Both the position numbers and the translations under genes were made by a program. From positions 310,001-374,000 of the forward strand of contig NZ_JARANZ010000001.1 in assembly GCF_029889905.1 (NCBI RefSeq): DNA of 64,000 bases. The letters run 5' to 3'. The notes beneath the pieces are model-generated. The model was given only the letters and a program-made list of their open reading frames with translations. It was not told the DNA's origin and made no database searches. Positions 45,902 to 54,592 of this stretch are shown one piece after another. Positions within the stretch are counted from its first letter, which is position 1. Every line of letters begins with the position of its first letter. Origin of the DNA: Chromohalobacter sp. 11-W. GTDB taxonomy: Bacteria > Pseudomonadota > Gammaproteobacteria > Pseudomonadales > Halomonadaceae.

Positions 45902-47479
45902 TTATCCCTCGCGCTTGCCGTCGACGAGACGCTTCAGGCCGAGGCCGTTCGCTTCCTTGAGGGCCTCGGGAAGCAGCGAATCGGACAGGTTCTGATAGCA
46001 CACCGGACGCAGGAAGCGGAAGATCGCGGCGCTGCCTACGGAGGTGGTGCGTGAATCGGTCGTGGCCGGGAAGGGACCACCGTGGACCATGGTATGAGAG
46101 ACCTCGACACCGGTCGGCCAGCCGTTGGCCATGATGCGACCCGCCTTGCGTTCCAGCGTGGGCAGCAGGCGTGCGACGGCGTCGGTATCACCTTCGTCCA
46201 TCTGCAGGGTGGCGGTCAGTTGGCCTTCCAGTGCTTCGGCCACGCGCTTCATCTCGTCCATGTCGCTACAGATCACGATCAGAGAAGTGGCGCCGAAGAC
46301 TTCTTCCTGCAGCGATTCATCGGCCAGCACATCGGCGCCTTGCGTGGTGAAGAGGCCGGCCTGGCACTGGTTCTCACCTTCGCCGGTCAGGCCGCGGCCC
46401 ACTTCGTTCACCTTGGCATTGCCCGCCAGCTTGGCGACGCTCTGCTCGTAGGCCGAATGGATTCCGGGCGTCAGCATGGTATTTGCCGGCGTTTCCTTGA
46501 GTGCCTTGCCGGCTTCTTCGATGAAGCTATCCAGTGCCGGGCTCTTGAGACCGATCACCAGGCCCGGGTTAGTGCAGAACTGGCCTGCGCCCATGGAAAG
46601 AGATCCGACGAAGGCTTGGGCGAGATCGGTACCGCGCGCTTCAAGCGCTTTGGGCATCAAGAATACGGGGTTGATGCTGCTCATCTCGGCGTAGACCGGA
46701 ATCGGCTCGGGGCGCGATTGCGCGGCTTGTTGCAGCGCCAGGCCACCCTTGCGCGAGCCGGTGAAACCGACTGCCTTGATGTTGGGGTGTTTGACCAGCG
46801 AGGTGCCTACTTCGTAACCGGCATCGAAGAGCATGGAGAACACGCCTTCAGGCATGTTGCACTTCTTGGCGGCGCTTTGGATGGCGCGTGCCACTAGCTC
46901 GGAGGTGCCGGGGTGCGCCGAGTGCGCCTTGACGATCACCGGGCAGCCCGATGCCAATGCGGAAGCGGTGTCACCGCCGGCCACGGAGAAGGCTAGCGGG
47001 AAGTTGCTGGCGCCGAAGACCGCGACCGGCCCCAGAGGAATATGGCGCTGACGAAGGTCAGGGCGCGGCATGGGAGTGCGTTCCGGCAGCGCCGGGTCGA
47101 CACGGACATCGAGCCATTCACCAGCACGGACGACACCCGCAAAAAGGCGTAGCTGGTTGCAGGTACGTCCACGCTCACCTTCCAGACGTGCGACCGGCAG
47201 GCCACTTTCGCTCATGGCACGTTCGATCAGGCCACCGCCCAAGTGTTCGATTTCCTCGGCGATGGTTTCCAGAAACTTGGCCCGTTCCTCCAGAGAGGTT
47301 TCCCGATACGCATCGAAGGCCTCCCAGGCGAGCTGGCAGGCGCGCTCGACCTGCTTGCTATCGGCACTGGGGAACTCGGGTGGCAGAGTCTCGCCATTGG
47401 CGGGGTCAACCGCCTGGAAGCTAGTGCCGGGGCCGGCTGCGATGTCTTGTCCGATAATCTGTTTGCCTTCCAATATCAT
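45902..47479 (-). CDS. 2-oxoglutarate semialdehyde dehydrogenase (NADP+)
   Basis: A 525-residue aldehyde dehydrogenase of the long type used in sugar-acid breakdown. The catalytic Cys is in MGAGQFCTNPG, the general-base Glu in YAEMSSINPVF, and cofactor binding includes VGFTGSRKGG. VAVFGASNFPLAFSVAGGDTASALA is diagnostic for the group that oxidises 2-oxoglutarate semialdehyde to 2-oxoglutarate. It is the last step of non-phosphorylative L-arabinose/D-xylose breakdown, in line with its neighbours. AGGAGG precedes the ATG. Confidence 0.9.
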   Translation of the reverse strand: MILEGKQIIGQDIAAGPGTSFQAVDPANGETLPPEFPSADSKQVERACQLAWEAFDAYRETSLEERAKFLETIAEEIEHLGGGLIERAMSESGLPVARLEGERGRTCNQLRLFAGVVRAGEWLDVRVDPALPERTPMPRPDLRQRHIPLGPVAVFGASNFPLAFSVAGGDTASALASGCPVIVKAHSAHPGTSELVARAIQSAAKKCNMPEGVFSMLFDAGYEVGTSLVKHPNIKAVGFTGSRKGGLALQQAAQSRPEPIPVYAEMSSINPVFLMPKALEARGTDLAQAFVGSLSMGAGQFCTNPGLVIGLKSPALDSFIEEAGKALKETPANTMLTPGIHSAYEQSVAKLAGNAKVNEVGRGLTGEGENQCQAGLFTTQGADVLADESLQEEVFGATSLIVICSDMDEMKRVAEALEGQLTATLQMDEGDTDAVARLLPTLERKAGRIMANGWPTGVEVSHTMVHGGPFPATTDSRTTSVGSAAIFRFLRPVCYQNLSDSLLPEALKEANGLGLKRLVDGKREG

Positions 47480-47686
47480 GCTTGCCTCCTGGCATTGATG
47501 GGCATATATGAGACATGGCGACGCTGAGCGCTAGAGTCAAGGGGCGTTAAGTCGCACCGATGTTGCGGCGTGACCCCGTGGCGTCGCGTGCGCCTCCCAT
47601 GTCATCGAGAGTACTGTTTTGAGTGGATGTCATGGCCAGGCGCAAATCTTCAGTGGCAGGCCATGTTGGTGTTGAAAAGCCGACCG

Positions 47687-48856
47687 TCAAGCGCCGGGAC
47701 GCTGTCGTACGAGATAATTCAGCAGAGCGCCGCTACCGAACTGCCAGGGCCGAATGCGGTCGCTGGTGTCGACGCGATTGACCAGCGCCCCGAGTGTGGG
47801 CGTGGCGATGGTCACCACATCTTCGAGGTGGTGAGTGAAGCCACTACCTTGGGTATCACGGTCCTGGGTCGGGGCGAATAAGGTTCCCAGGAACAGCATG
47901 AAGCCGTCCGGGTACTGGTGATGCGCCCCCAGTGTTTGGTCGACGAGATCGAGCGGGTCGCGACTGATTTGATTCATCGAGCTCACCGCATCTAGGTGAA
48001 AACCATCCTCGCCGCGGACATCCAGGGTGACTTCCAGGGCGCGGACACTGTCGATGTCGAAGTCGTCATTGAACAGGCGCACGAAGGGGCCGATGGCGCA
48101 GGAGGCGTTGTTATCCTTGGCCTTGCCCAGCAACAGAGCACTCCGTCCTTCGACATCGCGTAGGTTGACATCGTTGCCGAGCGTGGCGCCACGTACTTGG
48201 CCGCGCGAGTCCACCGCCAGCACGACCTCGGGTTCGGGGTTGTTCCACTTCGAGGCCGGATGAATACCGACACGGTGCCCTAGGCCTACCGCCGACATGG
48301 GTTGCGATTTGGTGAACACTTCGGCATCGGGGCCGATGCCGACTTCCAGGTATTGCGACCAGACGTCGAGCTCTACCAGCTTGGCCTTGAGGGCCTCGGC
48401 CTCGGCGGAGCCCGGCGTCAGCCGGGAAAGGTCGTCGCCGATCAGCGAGGTGACGGTCTCGCGCAATGTCGCGGCTTTCTGACTATCGCCACGCGCTTGC
48501 TCCTCGATCACCCGCTCCAACATCGATGACGCGAACGTTACCCCGCAGGCCTTTATTGCCTGAAGGTCGCAGGGCGCCAGAAGGTGCCAGGTAGCGGGGT
48601 CGCCCTCGGCATCGAGCGAGGCCTCCAGGCAATCGCTGACCGTGAGGAGAGGAGCATCCGGCGCTTGGGCGATGCGTGTTGGTAGATCGTCGAACTCCAG
48701 CAGGGCGCTGAACGTGGGAGCCAGCGCGCTGATATCGTGCAGCATGCCGTCACGTACGGTGACCAGGCGGGGACCTTGCGCATCGGGGTCCCATACGCGG
48801 CCGATCAAGCTATCGTTGCCGGCATCCTGGGGGAGAAACGGGTGAAATTCATTCAT
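47687..48856 (-). CDS. FAH-family 2-keto-3-deoxy-pentonate dehydratase (XylX-like)
   Basis: A 389-residue protein of the fumarylacetoacetate hydrolase superfamily. Metal-binding acidic residues are visible around WNNPEPEVVLAVDSRG and LGNDVNLRDVEGRS. Some long FAH proteins, such as Caulobacter XylX, dehydrate 2-keto-3-deoxy-D-xylonate (equal to the L-arabinonate derivative's keto acid) to 2-oxoglutarate semialdehyde. Placement between the semialdehyde dehydrogenase and the sugar-acid dehydratase supports this. Two ATGTTSAACAT operators lie just upstream. The precise substrate is inferred. Confidence 0.85.
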   Translation of the reverse strand: MNEFHPFLPQDAGNDSLIGRVWDPDAQGPRLVTVRDGMLHDISALAPTFSALLEFDDLPTRIAQAPDAPLLTVSDCLEASLDAEGDPATWHLLAPCDLQAIKACGVTFASSMLERVIEEQARGDSQKAATLRETVTSLIGDDLSRLTPGSAEAEALKAKLVELDVWSQYLEVGIGPDAEVFTKSQPMSAVGLGHRVGIHPASKWNNPEPEVVLAVDSRGQVRGATLGNDVNLRDVEGRSALLLGKAKDNNASCAIGPFVRLFNDDFDIDSVRALEVTLDVRGEDGFHLDAVSSMNQISRDPLDLVDQTLGAHHQYPDGFMLFLGTLFAPTQDRDTQGSGFTHHLEDVVTIATPTLGALVNRVDTSDRIRPWQFGSGALLNYLVRQRPGA

Positions 48857-48891
48857 GGGAGCGCCCTTGGATTCGTCGCATCAGGCGGTAA

Positions 48892-48922
48892 ATGTTGAAC
48901 ATAGTGCTTACATGTTCAACAT
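48892..48922. promoter_or_regulatory. Paired GntR-type operators upstream of the xylX-like gene
   Basis: ATGTTGAACAT (48892-48902) and ATGTTCAACAT (48912-48922) are the same palindrome on opposite strands, exactly 20 bp apart, two helical turns. They overlap a minus-strand promoter-like TTGCAA-N16-TATGTT, so binding would repress. Confidence 0.7.
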
Positions 48923-49225
48923 AGACTTTGGTATACCCATTGCAACCTACCCCTGATGCCGGGGCTGCGGGCATGGGGGGTGATCGACGCTCCCATCTCC
49001 ACGTTCGTGAGAGAAAAAATCTTTTTAATCAGTATTCTGACGCCACTTTTTGGCATTGCACCTAAGTCTCGATGCCTGTTCCTGAAGAGGGTGGAAAAAG
49101 CGCGATATTATTTTTGATATTTTTTTTTACATCAAAGAAGGTCTTTTTTGACATTATTCGGTTATTGAAAGGGGCGTTTATGGTGTTGGCAACGCTAATG
49201 CGAATGCCACGAGAAGGAGCCCCTG
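48923..49225. other. AT-rich space before the L-arabinonate dehydratase gene
   Basis: About 300 bp with T-rich runs near 49020-49170 and no gene. It must hold the rightward dehydratase promoter, but no clear -35/-10 pair or operator copy was found there. AGAAGGAG precedes the ATG. Confidence 0.4.
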
Positions 49226-50971
49226 ATGAGCCAGTCCCCCCGCCGACTGCGCAGTGCCGAGTGGTTCGGCACTGCCGACAAGAACGGCTTCATGTATCGC
49301 AGCTGGATGAAGAACCAGGGCATTCCCGACCATGAATTCCAGGGTAAGCCGATCATCGGCATCTGTAATACCTGGTCGGAGCTCACTCCCTGCAACGCTC
49401 ATTTCCGCAAGCTCGCCGAACACGTCAAGAAAGGGGTGCTCGAGGCTGGCGGTTACCCGGTCGAGTTTCCGGTGTTCTCCAACGGTGAGTCCAACCTGCG
49501 ACCCACCGCGATGTTCACCCGCAACTTGGCGAGCATGGATGTCGAGGAGGCGATTCGCGGCAATCCGCTCGATGCCGTGATTCTGCTGGTGGGCTGCGAC
49601 AAGACCACGCCGGCGCTTTTGATGGGCGCGGCGAGCTGCGATATTCCCACTCTCGTGGTCACCGGCGGCCCGATGCTCAACGGCAAGCACGAGGGCAAGG
49701 ACATTGGTTCTGGCACCGTGGTGTGGAAGCTCTCCGAGGAAGTGAAAGCCGGCAAGATCTCGCTGCACGATTTCATGGCCGCCGAGGCGGGCATGTCGCG
49801 CTCTGCCGGTACCTGCAACACCATGGGTACCGCCTCGACCATGGCCTGCATGGCCGAATCGCTGGGAACCTCATTACCCCACAATGCGGCGATTCCGGCG
49901 GTCGATTCGCGCCGCTATGTGTTGGCCCACCTGTCTGGCAATCGTATCGTCGAGATGGTCCACGAGGATCTCAAACTCTCCAAGGTGCTGACCAAGCAAG
50001 CCTTCGAGAACGCTATTCGCACCAACGCAGCCATCGGCGGTTCGACCAATGCGGTCATTCACTTGCAAGCCATCGCCGGACGCATCGGGGTCGACCTGAC
50101 GCTGGACGACTGGACGCGTATCGGTCGCGGTACGCCGACCATCGTCGATCTGCAGCCCTCGGGGCGCTACCTGATGGAAGAGTTCTACTATGCAGGCGGC
50201 TTGCCAGCCGTATTGCGGCGCCTTGGCGAGGCCGACCGGCTGCCGCACAAGGATGCCTTGACCATCAACGGCAAGACATTGTGGGAGAACGTGGAGGATG
50301 CGCCGCTTTACAACGACGCCGTGATTCGCCCCCTCGACACGCCATTGCGCGAGGACGGCGGCATGTGCGTGATGCGCGGTAATCTCGCGCCTAATGGCGC
50401 CGTCCTCAAGCCCTCTGCGGCGACGCCCGAGTTGATGACGCACCGTGGCCGTGCCGTGGTTTTCGAGAATTTCGATGACTATAAGGCGCGCATCAACGAT
50501 CCCGATCTCGATGTCACCGCCGACGATATTCTGGTGATGAAAAACTGCGGGCCGCGCGGTTATCACGGCATGGCAGAGGTCGGCAACATGGGGCTGCCGT
50601 CCAAGCTGCTCGAGCAGGGCATCACCGACATGGTGCGCATTTCCGATGCGCGCATGAGCGGCACCGCCTACGGTACCGTGGTTCTCCACGTAGCGCCGGA
50701 AGCCGCTGCCGGCGGGCCGCTCGCGGCAGTCCGGAATGGTGACTTGATCGCCCTCGATGCCTATGCCGGCACGTTGCATCTAGAGGTCGACGATGCCGAG
50801 CTTGCCGCACGCCTGGCCGAGGCCGACCCCACCGCCGAGTCGACGCGCATCGCCAGTACCGGCGGATACCGCCAGCTCTACATCGAACACGTGCTCCAGG
50901 CAGATCAAGGCTGCGACTTCGACTTCCTGGTCGGCTGTCGTGGTGCAGAGGTACCGCGGCACTCGCACTGA
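49226..50971 (+). CDS. IlvD/Edd-family dehydratase, probable L-arabinonate dehydratase
   Basis: A 581-residue [2Fe-2S] dehydratase. The three cluster cysteines are in [26 protein letters not shown] and [13 protein letters not shown], and SDARMSGTAYGTVVLHV is the C-terminal active-site region. Length and the opening RRLRSAEWFGTADKNGFMYRSW match L-arabinonate dehydratases of Rhizobium and Azospirillum. It would make 2-keto-3-deoxy-L-arabinonate for the neighbouring FAH protein. D-fuconate or D-xylonate as substrate cannot be excluded. A terminator follows. Confidence 0.88.
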   Translation: MSQSPRRLRSAEWFGTADKNGFMYRSWMKNQGIPDHEFQGKPIIGICNTWSELTPCNAHFRKLAEHVKKGVLEAGGYPVEFPVFSNGESNLRPTAMFTRNLASMDVEEAIRGNPLDAVILLVGCDKTTPALLMGAASCDIPTLVVTGGPMLNGKHEGKDIGSGTVVWKLSEEVKAGKISLHDFMAAEAGMSRSAGTCNTMGTASTMACMAESLGTSLPHNAAIPAVDSRRYVLAHLSGNRIVEMVHEDLKLSKVLTKQAFENAIRTNAAIGGSTNAVIHLQAIAGRIGVDLTLDDWTRIGRGTPTIVDLQPSGRYLMEEFYYAGGLPAVLRRLGEADRLPHKDALTINGKTLWENVEDAPLYNDAVIRPLDTPLREDGGMCVMRGNLAPNGAVLKPSAATPELMTHRGRAVVFENFDDYKARINDPDLDVTADDILVMKNCGPRGYHGMAEVGNMGLPSKLLEQGITDMVRISDARMSGTAYGTVVLHVAPEAAAGGPLAAVRNGDLIALDAYAGTLHLEVDDAELAARLAEADPTAESTRIASTGGYRQLYIEHVLQADQGCDFDFLVGCRGAEVPRHSH

Positions 50972-50992
50972 GCTGAGTGACGCGGACAGAGC

Positions 50993-51023
50993 AAGAGGGC
51001 GGCCGATTGGTCGCCCTCTTTGC
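50993..51023 (+). terminator. Terminator after the arabinonate dehydratase
   Basis: AAGAGGGCG pairs with CGCCCTCTT, followed by TG. A closely similar hairpin occurs at 54428-54452 in front of the other dehydratase. Confidence 0.8.
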
Positions 51024-51083
51024 GCATGGGGCAAGAAGATAGGGGCGTGACGAGGCATCTACGCCTGTTGGAAGATGTCGCGT

Positions 51084-52655
51084 TTATGGCAGAGGGCGAT
51101 AGTCAAAGTAGGAGAAGTCGGCGGCTCGGCGCCGGCCACCTAGATCCTGTGCACAGAGCCCCACGAAAGTGCCGGTGAAACGTATGTAATCGGCAGCATC
51201 ATCGGAAAGATGGCGGAGATCGATCACATCTCCGATGGTGCGCCACGCCTCATCACCTGACGCAACGTGGAACTGTAGCCGTTCCTTGTGGATCGTTGCC
51301 ATCAAGCGAATCGGGCCTTCCGGGAGTGCGACTCTCTCCCTCAGCAGCTCATCGTATTCCCCATGGCGGGATTCGGTGATACCGAGGCACTTTCCTCGTG
51401 CCTCATGATGCGTGACACACAAGTAGGCATAATCGGTTGTATCGTAATAGATGATCAGCCCTGCCATTTGTTGGAAATTTTCTGGCGAATACTCGAGCAG
51501 GGTTTCGACCTCGACATGAAAGTCCGTCAGTCGCCTTGCCAGCAGGCTTTGGCGATGCGTCGACTGCATCGATTCGCCCCCTTTGAGACGCAAAAAACCA
51601 GGACGCTCGGAGAGCGATATCCAGTCCTCGCTGAAGGCTCGCCGTAGTGAATCCCAGTAGCCCTTCAGCTCGGGAGAAGAGAATTCGTCCAGGTTGTTTT
51701 CCGTCGGCATGGGGTGGGGCGGTAGCTTCGGTGCCTCTACGTTGATACTGGGGTGAGGGCCATCCATGACACGTAGCCATCCGTCCTGGGTCCAGTGACA
51801 TTTTTGAATGGCCGTTTCGCGTCCGAGAATGCATTTGTCTTCCACGACCGGGCGAGCGCATAGATGGGCCATATACCATTCTCCGTTTTGTGTCTCGACG
51901 AGACTGGCATGACCTGCCTTTTGCAATTGATCTCGCTGACCTTGATCGGAGGTAAGTACAGGGTTCTCGGGATCGACTTCGTAGGGGCCTAGCAAGGAGG
52001 AAGCGCGTGCCACTGTGACGGCATGGGTATAGCCAGTACCCCCTTCGGCCGTGATCAGATAATAATTACCGTTGCGTTTGTAGAGGTGAGGCGCTTCTGT
52101 CACGCCGAGGCGAGTACCTTTAAAGATGTTGCTTATGGGGCCGGTTAGAGAACAGGTGGCTGGGTCGTAACGTTGGAGTGCGATGCCAGCAAAAGAGTTG
52201 TGCCCCTTGCGGAAATCCCAAATCATGTTCAAAAGCCAGCTCGATCCATCGTCATCATGGAATAGGGAGGGATCGAAGCCGCTACTATTCAGGTAGATGG
52301 GATCGGACCAAGGGCCTTCGATATTTTCGGCGGTAACGAGATAGTTATGGGTATCCTTAAATGCTCCTTTTCGGCTTTTGACGTCGGTATAGACTAGATA
52401 GAACAGGCCATTAGCGTGACTCAAGCAAGGTGCCCAGACACCGCCCGAGTCGATGTTGCCAACCATGTCGAGCTGAGAAGTGCGCGTCAGCGGATACGTG
52501 AGCAACCGCCAATGCACCAGATCTCTGGAATGGTGGATTTGCACGCCGGGAAACCACTCGAACGTGGATACCGCGATATAATAGTCGTCGCCTACTCGTA
52601 GCATCGAGGGATCCGGATGATACCCAGGCAAGACGGGATTGGTAATGATCGCCAT
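51084..52655 (-). CDS. GH43 beta-xylosidase/arabinofuranosidase (XynB-like)
   Basis: A 523-residue glycoside hydrolase: a five-bladed N-terminal propeller (NPVLPGYHPDPSMLRVGDDYY gives the general-base Asp near 15; NSSGFDPSLFHDDDG the pKa modulator; VTEAPHLYKRNGNYY the acid Glu) and a C-terminal beta-sandwich that closes the pocket. All three catalytic residues are present. No signal peptide: it acts in the cytoplasm on short xylo- or arabino-oligosaccharides brought in by the upstream symporter, 34 bp away. Subfamily resembles XynB-type beta-xylosidases. Confidence 0.92.
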   Translation of the reverse strand: MAIITNPVLPGYHPDPSMLRVGDDYYIAVSTFEWFPGVQIHHSRDLVHWRLLTYPLTRTSQLDMVGNIDSGGVWAPCLSHANGLFYLVYTDVKSRKGAFKDTHNYLVTAENIEGPWSDPIYLNSSGFDPSLFHDDDGSSWLLNMIWDFRKGHNSFAGIALQRYDPATCSLTGPISNIFKGTRLGVTEAPHLYKRNGNYYLITAEGGTGYTHAVTVARASSLLGPYEVDPENPVLTSDQGQRDQLQKAGHASLVETQNGEWYMAHLCARPVVEDKCILGRETAIQKCHWTQDGWLRVMDGPHPSINVEAPKLPPHPMPTENNLDEFSSPELKGYWDSLRRAFSEDWISLSERPGFLRLKGGESMQSTHRQSLLARRLTDFHVEVETLLEYSPENFQQMAGLIIYYDTTDYAYLCVTHHEARGKCLGITESRHGEYDELLRERVALPEGPIRLMATIHKERLQFHVASGDEAWRTIGDVIDLRHLSDDAADYIRFTGTFVGLCAQDLGGRRRAADFSYFDYRPLP

Positions 52656-52689
52656 ATGATCGGCTTCCTTGTTGCCAAGCGGTGTGAAC

Positions 52690-54096
52690 TCAAGCTCTTG
52701 CCTTGAGATCCTCGATGATGCTCGGATAGCGTTTATCGAGATCGTAAAAAAGCATGAGTACTATAAGAAGCACGCAAAGCGCGAGTGGCAGATAAATGAA
52801 CAGAGTCTGGATCGATAGCAAGGCGGCTGCGCTTTGTTCGCTACCCCCGCCGATATAGCCACCGAAGGCGAGTATCCAACCGATGAGCGCCGTACCTAGC
52901 CCGCTGCCCATTTTGATACCCATACTGCCGCCGCTATAGACCATGCCTTCGTTACGGACACCGGTCTTCCATTCGCCGTACTCGATAGTGTCGCCCAGGA
53001 TGGCAAACATGCTGCCATTGATCGGTGCCTTGCCGATGCCTCGGATGATGGTTCCGGCGATGAGCAGTGTCACGTTGCTGAGGTCGATCAACATCACGAG
53101 ATAGCCGAAAATGGTGATCAATTCGCCGACAATAATCGCATTGCGCTTGCCGAATCGCTTGGTGATCGGGGCCACGCAGACCATTCCCACGAGGATGAAG
53201 GCGATATAAGCAGTGGTGACGATTCCTACCATCCAGGTATCGTCCAGGATATATTCTGCGTAATAGACCACGGCACCAGAGTTGAGCGCGTTAAATATAT
53301 AGGTCATCAGGATGAACGATGTTGCCAGAGCCCAATACCTGTTTTTGCACAGTGTCAGCAGGCTTTCTTTGAGTGAAACGGTCGAGTCTCGTTGGTTGTG
53401 GATGGCGGGCTTGACGCGTTCTCGTGTCGTCTTGAAGGTGAAGATGAACAGTACAGTACCGACCGAACCGAAAATCATGAAAGTCACGACCCAGCCGAAT
53501 TGCTCGCCGCCGAGCAGTGTCGCGACAGGGAGTGTTAGGTTGCTGACCAACAAGACACCTATGAGGGCTAGGCTCATTCGGAAGATGTTCAACAAAGAGC
53601 GTTGATACTGGTCTTGAGTTATAAGCGAATTCATCGTCCCGTAAGGGACGTTGAGTCCCGTATAGACGAGGCAGACCACATTGTAGGTCACGGCAATGTA
53701 AACGACTTGCCAAAAGGGAGAAACATCGGGCACGGCAAAGAGCAATACTGCTGAAAGCGCGAAGGGCACTGCCAGCCACAACAGCCAGGGCCTTGCCTTG
53801 CCGTGCCGGGAACGCGTCTTGTCGATGACGTAACCCATGGCAATATCCGAGACGCCGTCAAACACGCGTGAAAACAGCATGATCGATCCGATAACTCCGG
53901 CGGCGACGCCGATGACATCCGTGTAGTAATACACGATAAAGATGCTCATCGCTTGCCAGATGAAATTGCTTGCCAAGTCGCCACAACCATAGCCGATCTT
54001 CTCGAGAAGGCCGATCTTCTCGACTGGTGGGGCCAGAGAAGCAGTATACGTTGCGTGCTCGCCAGGAGCTGTTGAAGTCTGTGAACTTGCCGTCAT
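52690..54096 (-). CDS. GPH-family xyloside/oligosaccharide:cation symporter (XynP-like)
   Basis: A 468-residue membrane protein with about twelve segments of the glycoside-pentoside-hexuronide family. EKIGYGCGDLASNFIWQ near residue 30 and DGVSDIAMGYVIDKTRSRHGKARPW are signatures; GDTIEYGEWKTGVRNEG is the conserved loop. Co-transcribed with the GH43 gene, it probably imports xylobiose or related oligosaccharides. ATG 54096 has GAGG 6 bp upstream, better than the ATG six codons earlier, which has no ribosome site. Confidence 0.9.
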   Translation of the reverse strand: MTASSQTSTAPGEHATYTASLAPPVEKIGLLEKIGYGCGDLASNFIWQAMSIFIVYYYTDVIGVAAGVIGSIMLFSRVFDGVSDIAMGYVIDKTRSRHGKARPWLLWLAVPFALSAVLLFAVPDVSPFWQVVYIAVTYNVVCLVYTGLNVPYGTMNSLITQDQYQRSLLNIFRMSLALIGVLLVSNLTLPVATLLGGEQFGWVVTFMIFGSVGTVLFIFTFKTTRERVKPAIHNQRDSTVSLKESLLTLCKNRYWALATSFILMTYIFNALNSGAVVYYAEYILDDTWMVGIVTTAYIAFILVGMVCVAPITKRFGKRNAIIVGELITIFGYLVMLIDLSNVTLLIAGTIIRGIGKAPINGSMFAILGDTIEYGEWKTGVRNEGMVYSGGSMGIKMGSGLGTALIGWILAFGGYIGGGSEQSAAALLSIQTLFIYLPLALCVLLIVLMLFYDLDKRYPSIIEDLKARA

Positions 54097-54301
54097 GGTG
54101 GACCTCGTTGTCATGAGAGGGGGCTGACCTCAAGTTACCTGAAGACGTAATGGCGTCATGCCGAACGACTACTTGCATATCCATTGTGGGAGTGATGGAA
54201 GCCATTAGTTTTTACTTTTAACTAAGTAGATGTTTGTTGATTAATAAAGAGATTGCCATTATACGTTGGTCATAACCCCCATTATCCGTTTATGGATCAG
54301 G

Positions 54302-54317
54302 CATACCGTGCGGTATG
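54302..54317. promoter_or_regulatory. Palindrome upstream of the GPH/GH43 operon
   Basis: CATACCG-TG-CGGTATG has perfect 7-bp arms in the gap between the symporter and the xylonate dehydratase. It differs from the ATGTTSAACAT operators and may serve another regulator. Confidence 0.4.
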
Positions 54318-54397
54318 AGTAATGCTTGTTCGCCTCGTCAAGCTGGAAGGGTAAAAAATTCTTTTAACCAAGGGTTTGAGCTTTTGGGGAGCTCATG

Positions 54398-54455
54398 GCT
54401 GATACCTTGGATATCAACGTTGCCCTGGAGGCGGCCTAATGGGTCGCCTTCTTGC
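54398..54455 (+). other. Fourteen-codon reading frame ending in a terminator-like hairpin
   Basis: After GGGGAG, ATG 54396-54398 opens a frame encoding MADTLDINVALEAA and a stop at 54440 region; the stop lies inside a hairpin GGAGGCG/CGCCTTC ending in TTGCG near 54425-54455. It could be a leader peptide, or the last codons of a lost gene. An in-frame stop precedes the ATG, so it is not a longer intact gene. Confidence 0.35.
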
Positions 54456-54479
54456 GTTGCGGCGTTGCGGCGTTGCGGC
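54456..54479. repeat. 8-bp tandem repeat
   Basis: Three perfect units of GTTGCGGC, followed by a degenerate fourth, lie between the terminator-like hairpin and the operator upstream of the xylonate dehydratase gene. Confidence 0.85.
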
Positions 54480-54518
54480 GTTGCTCGGCGCAAGGAAGCA
54501 GAGTCTCTACACCTATCG

Positions 54519-54553
54519 GAGTATGTTGAACATACTCGTAATATGTTTGACTT
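54519..54553 (+). promoter_or_regulatory. GntR-type operator upstream of the xylonate dehydratase
   Basis: GAGTATGTTGAACATACTC (54519-54537) is a perfect 19-bp palindrome containing ATGTTGAACAT. A degenerate copy ATGTTTGACTT starts 20 bp further on (54543), repeating the spacing seen at 48892-48922. The pair lies 40-75 bp before the dehydratase ATG. Confidence 0.7.
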
Positions 54554-54592
54554 ACACTGGAGCCGATTGTTCTTTCGAGAGGAGATAACCTG

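Noticed and set aside
53583-53600. ATGTTCAACA inside the GPH symporter gene, like the GntR operator
   Set aside because: One arm is incomplete, there is no 20-bp partner, and it lies within coding sequence.
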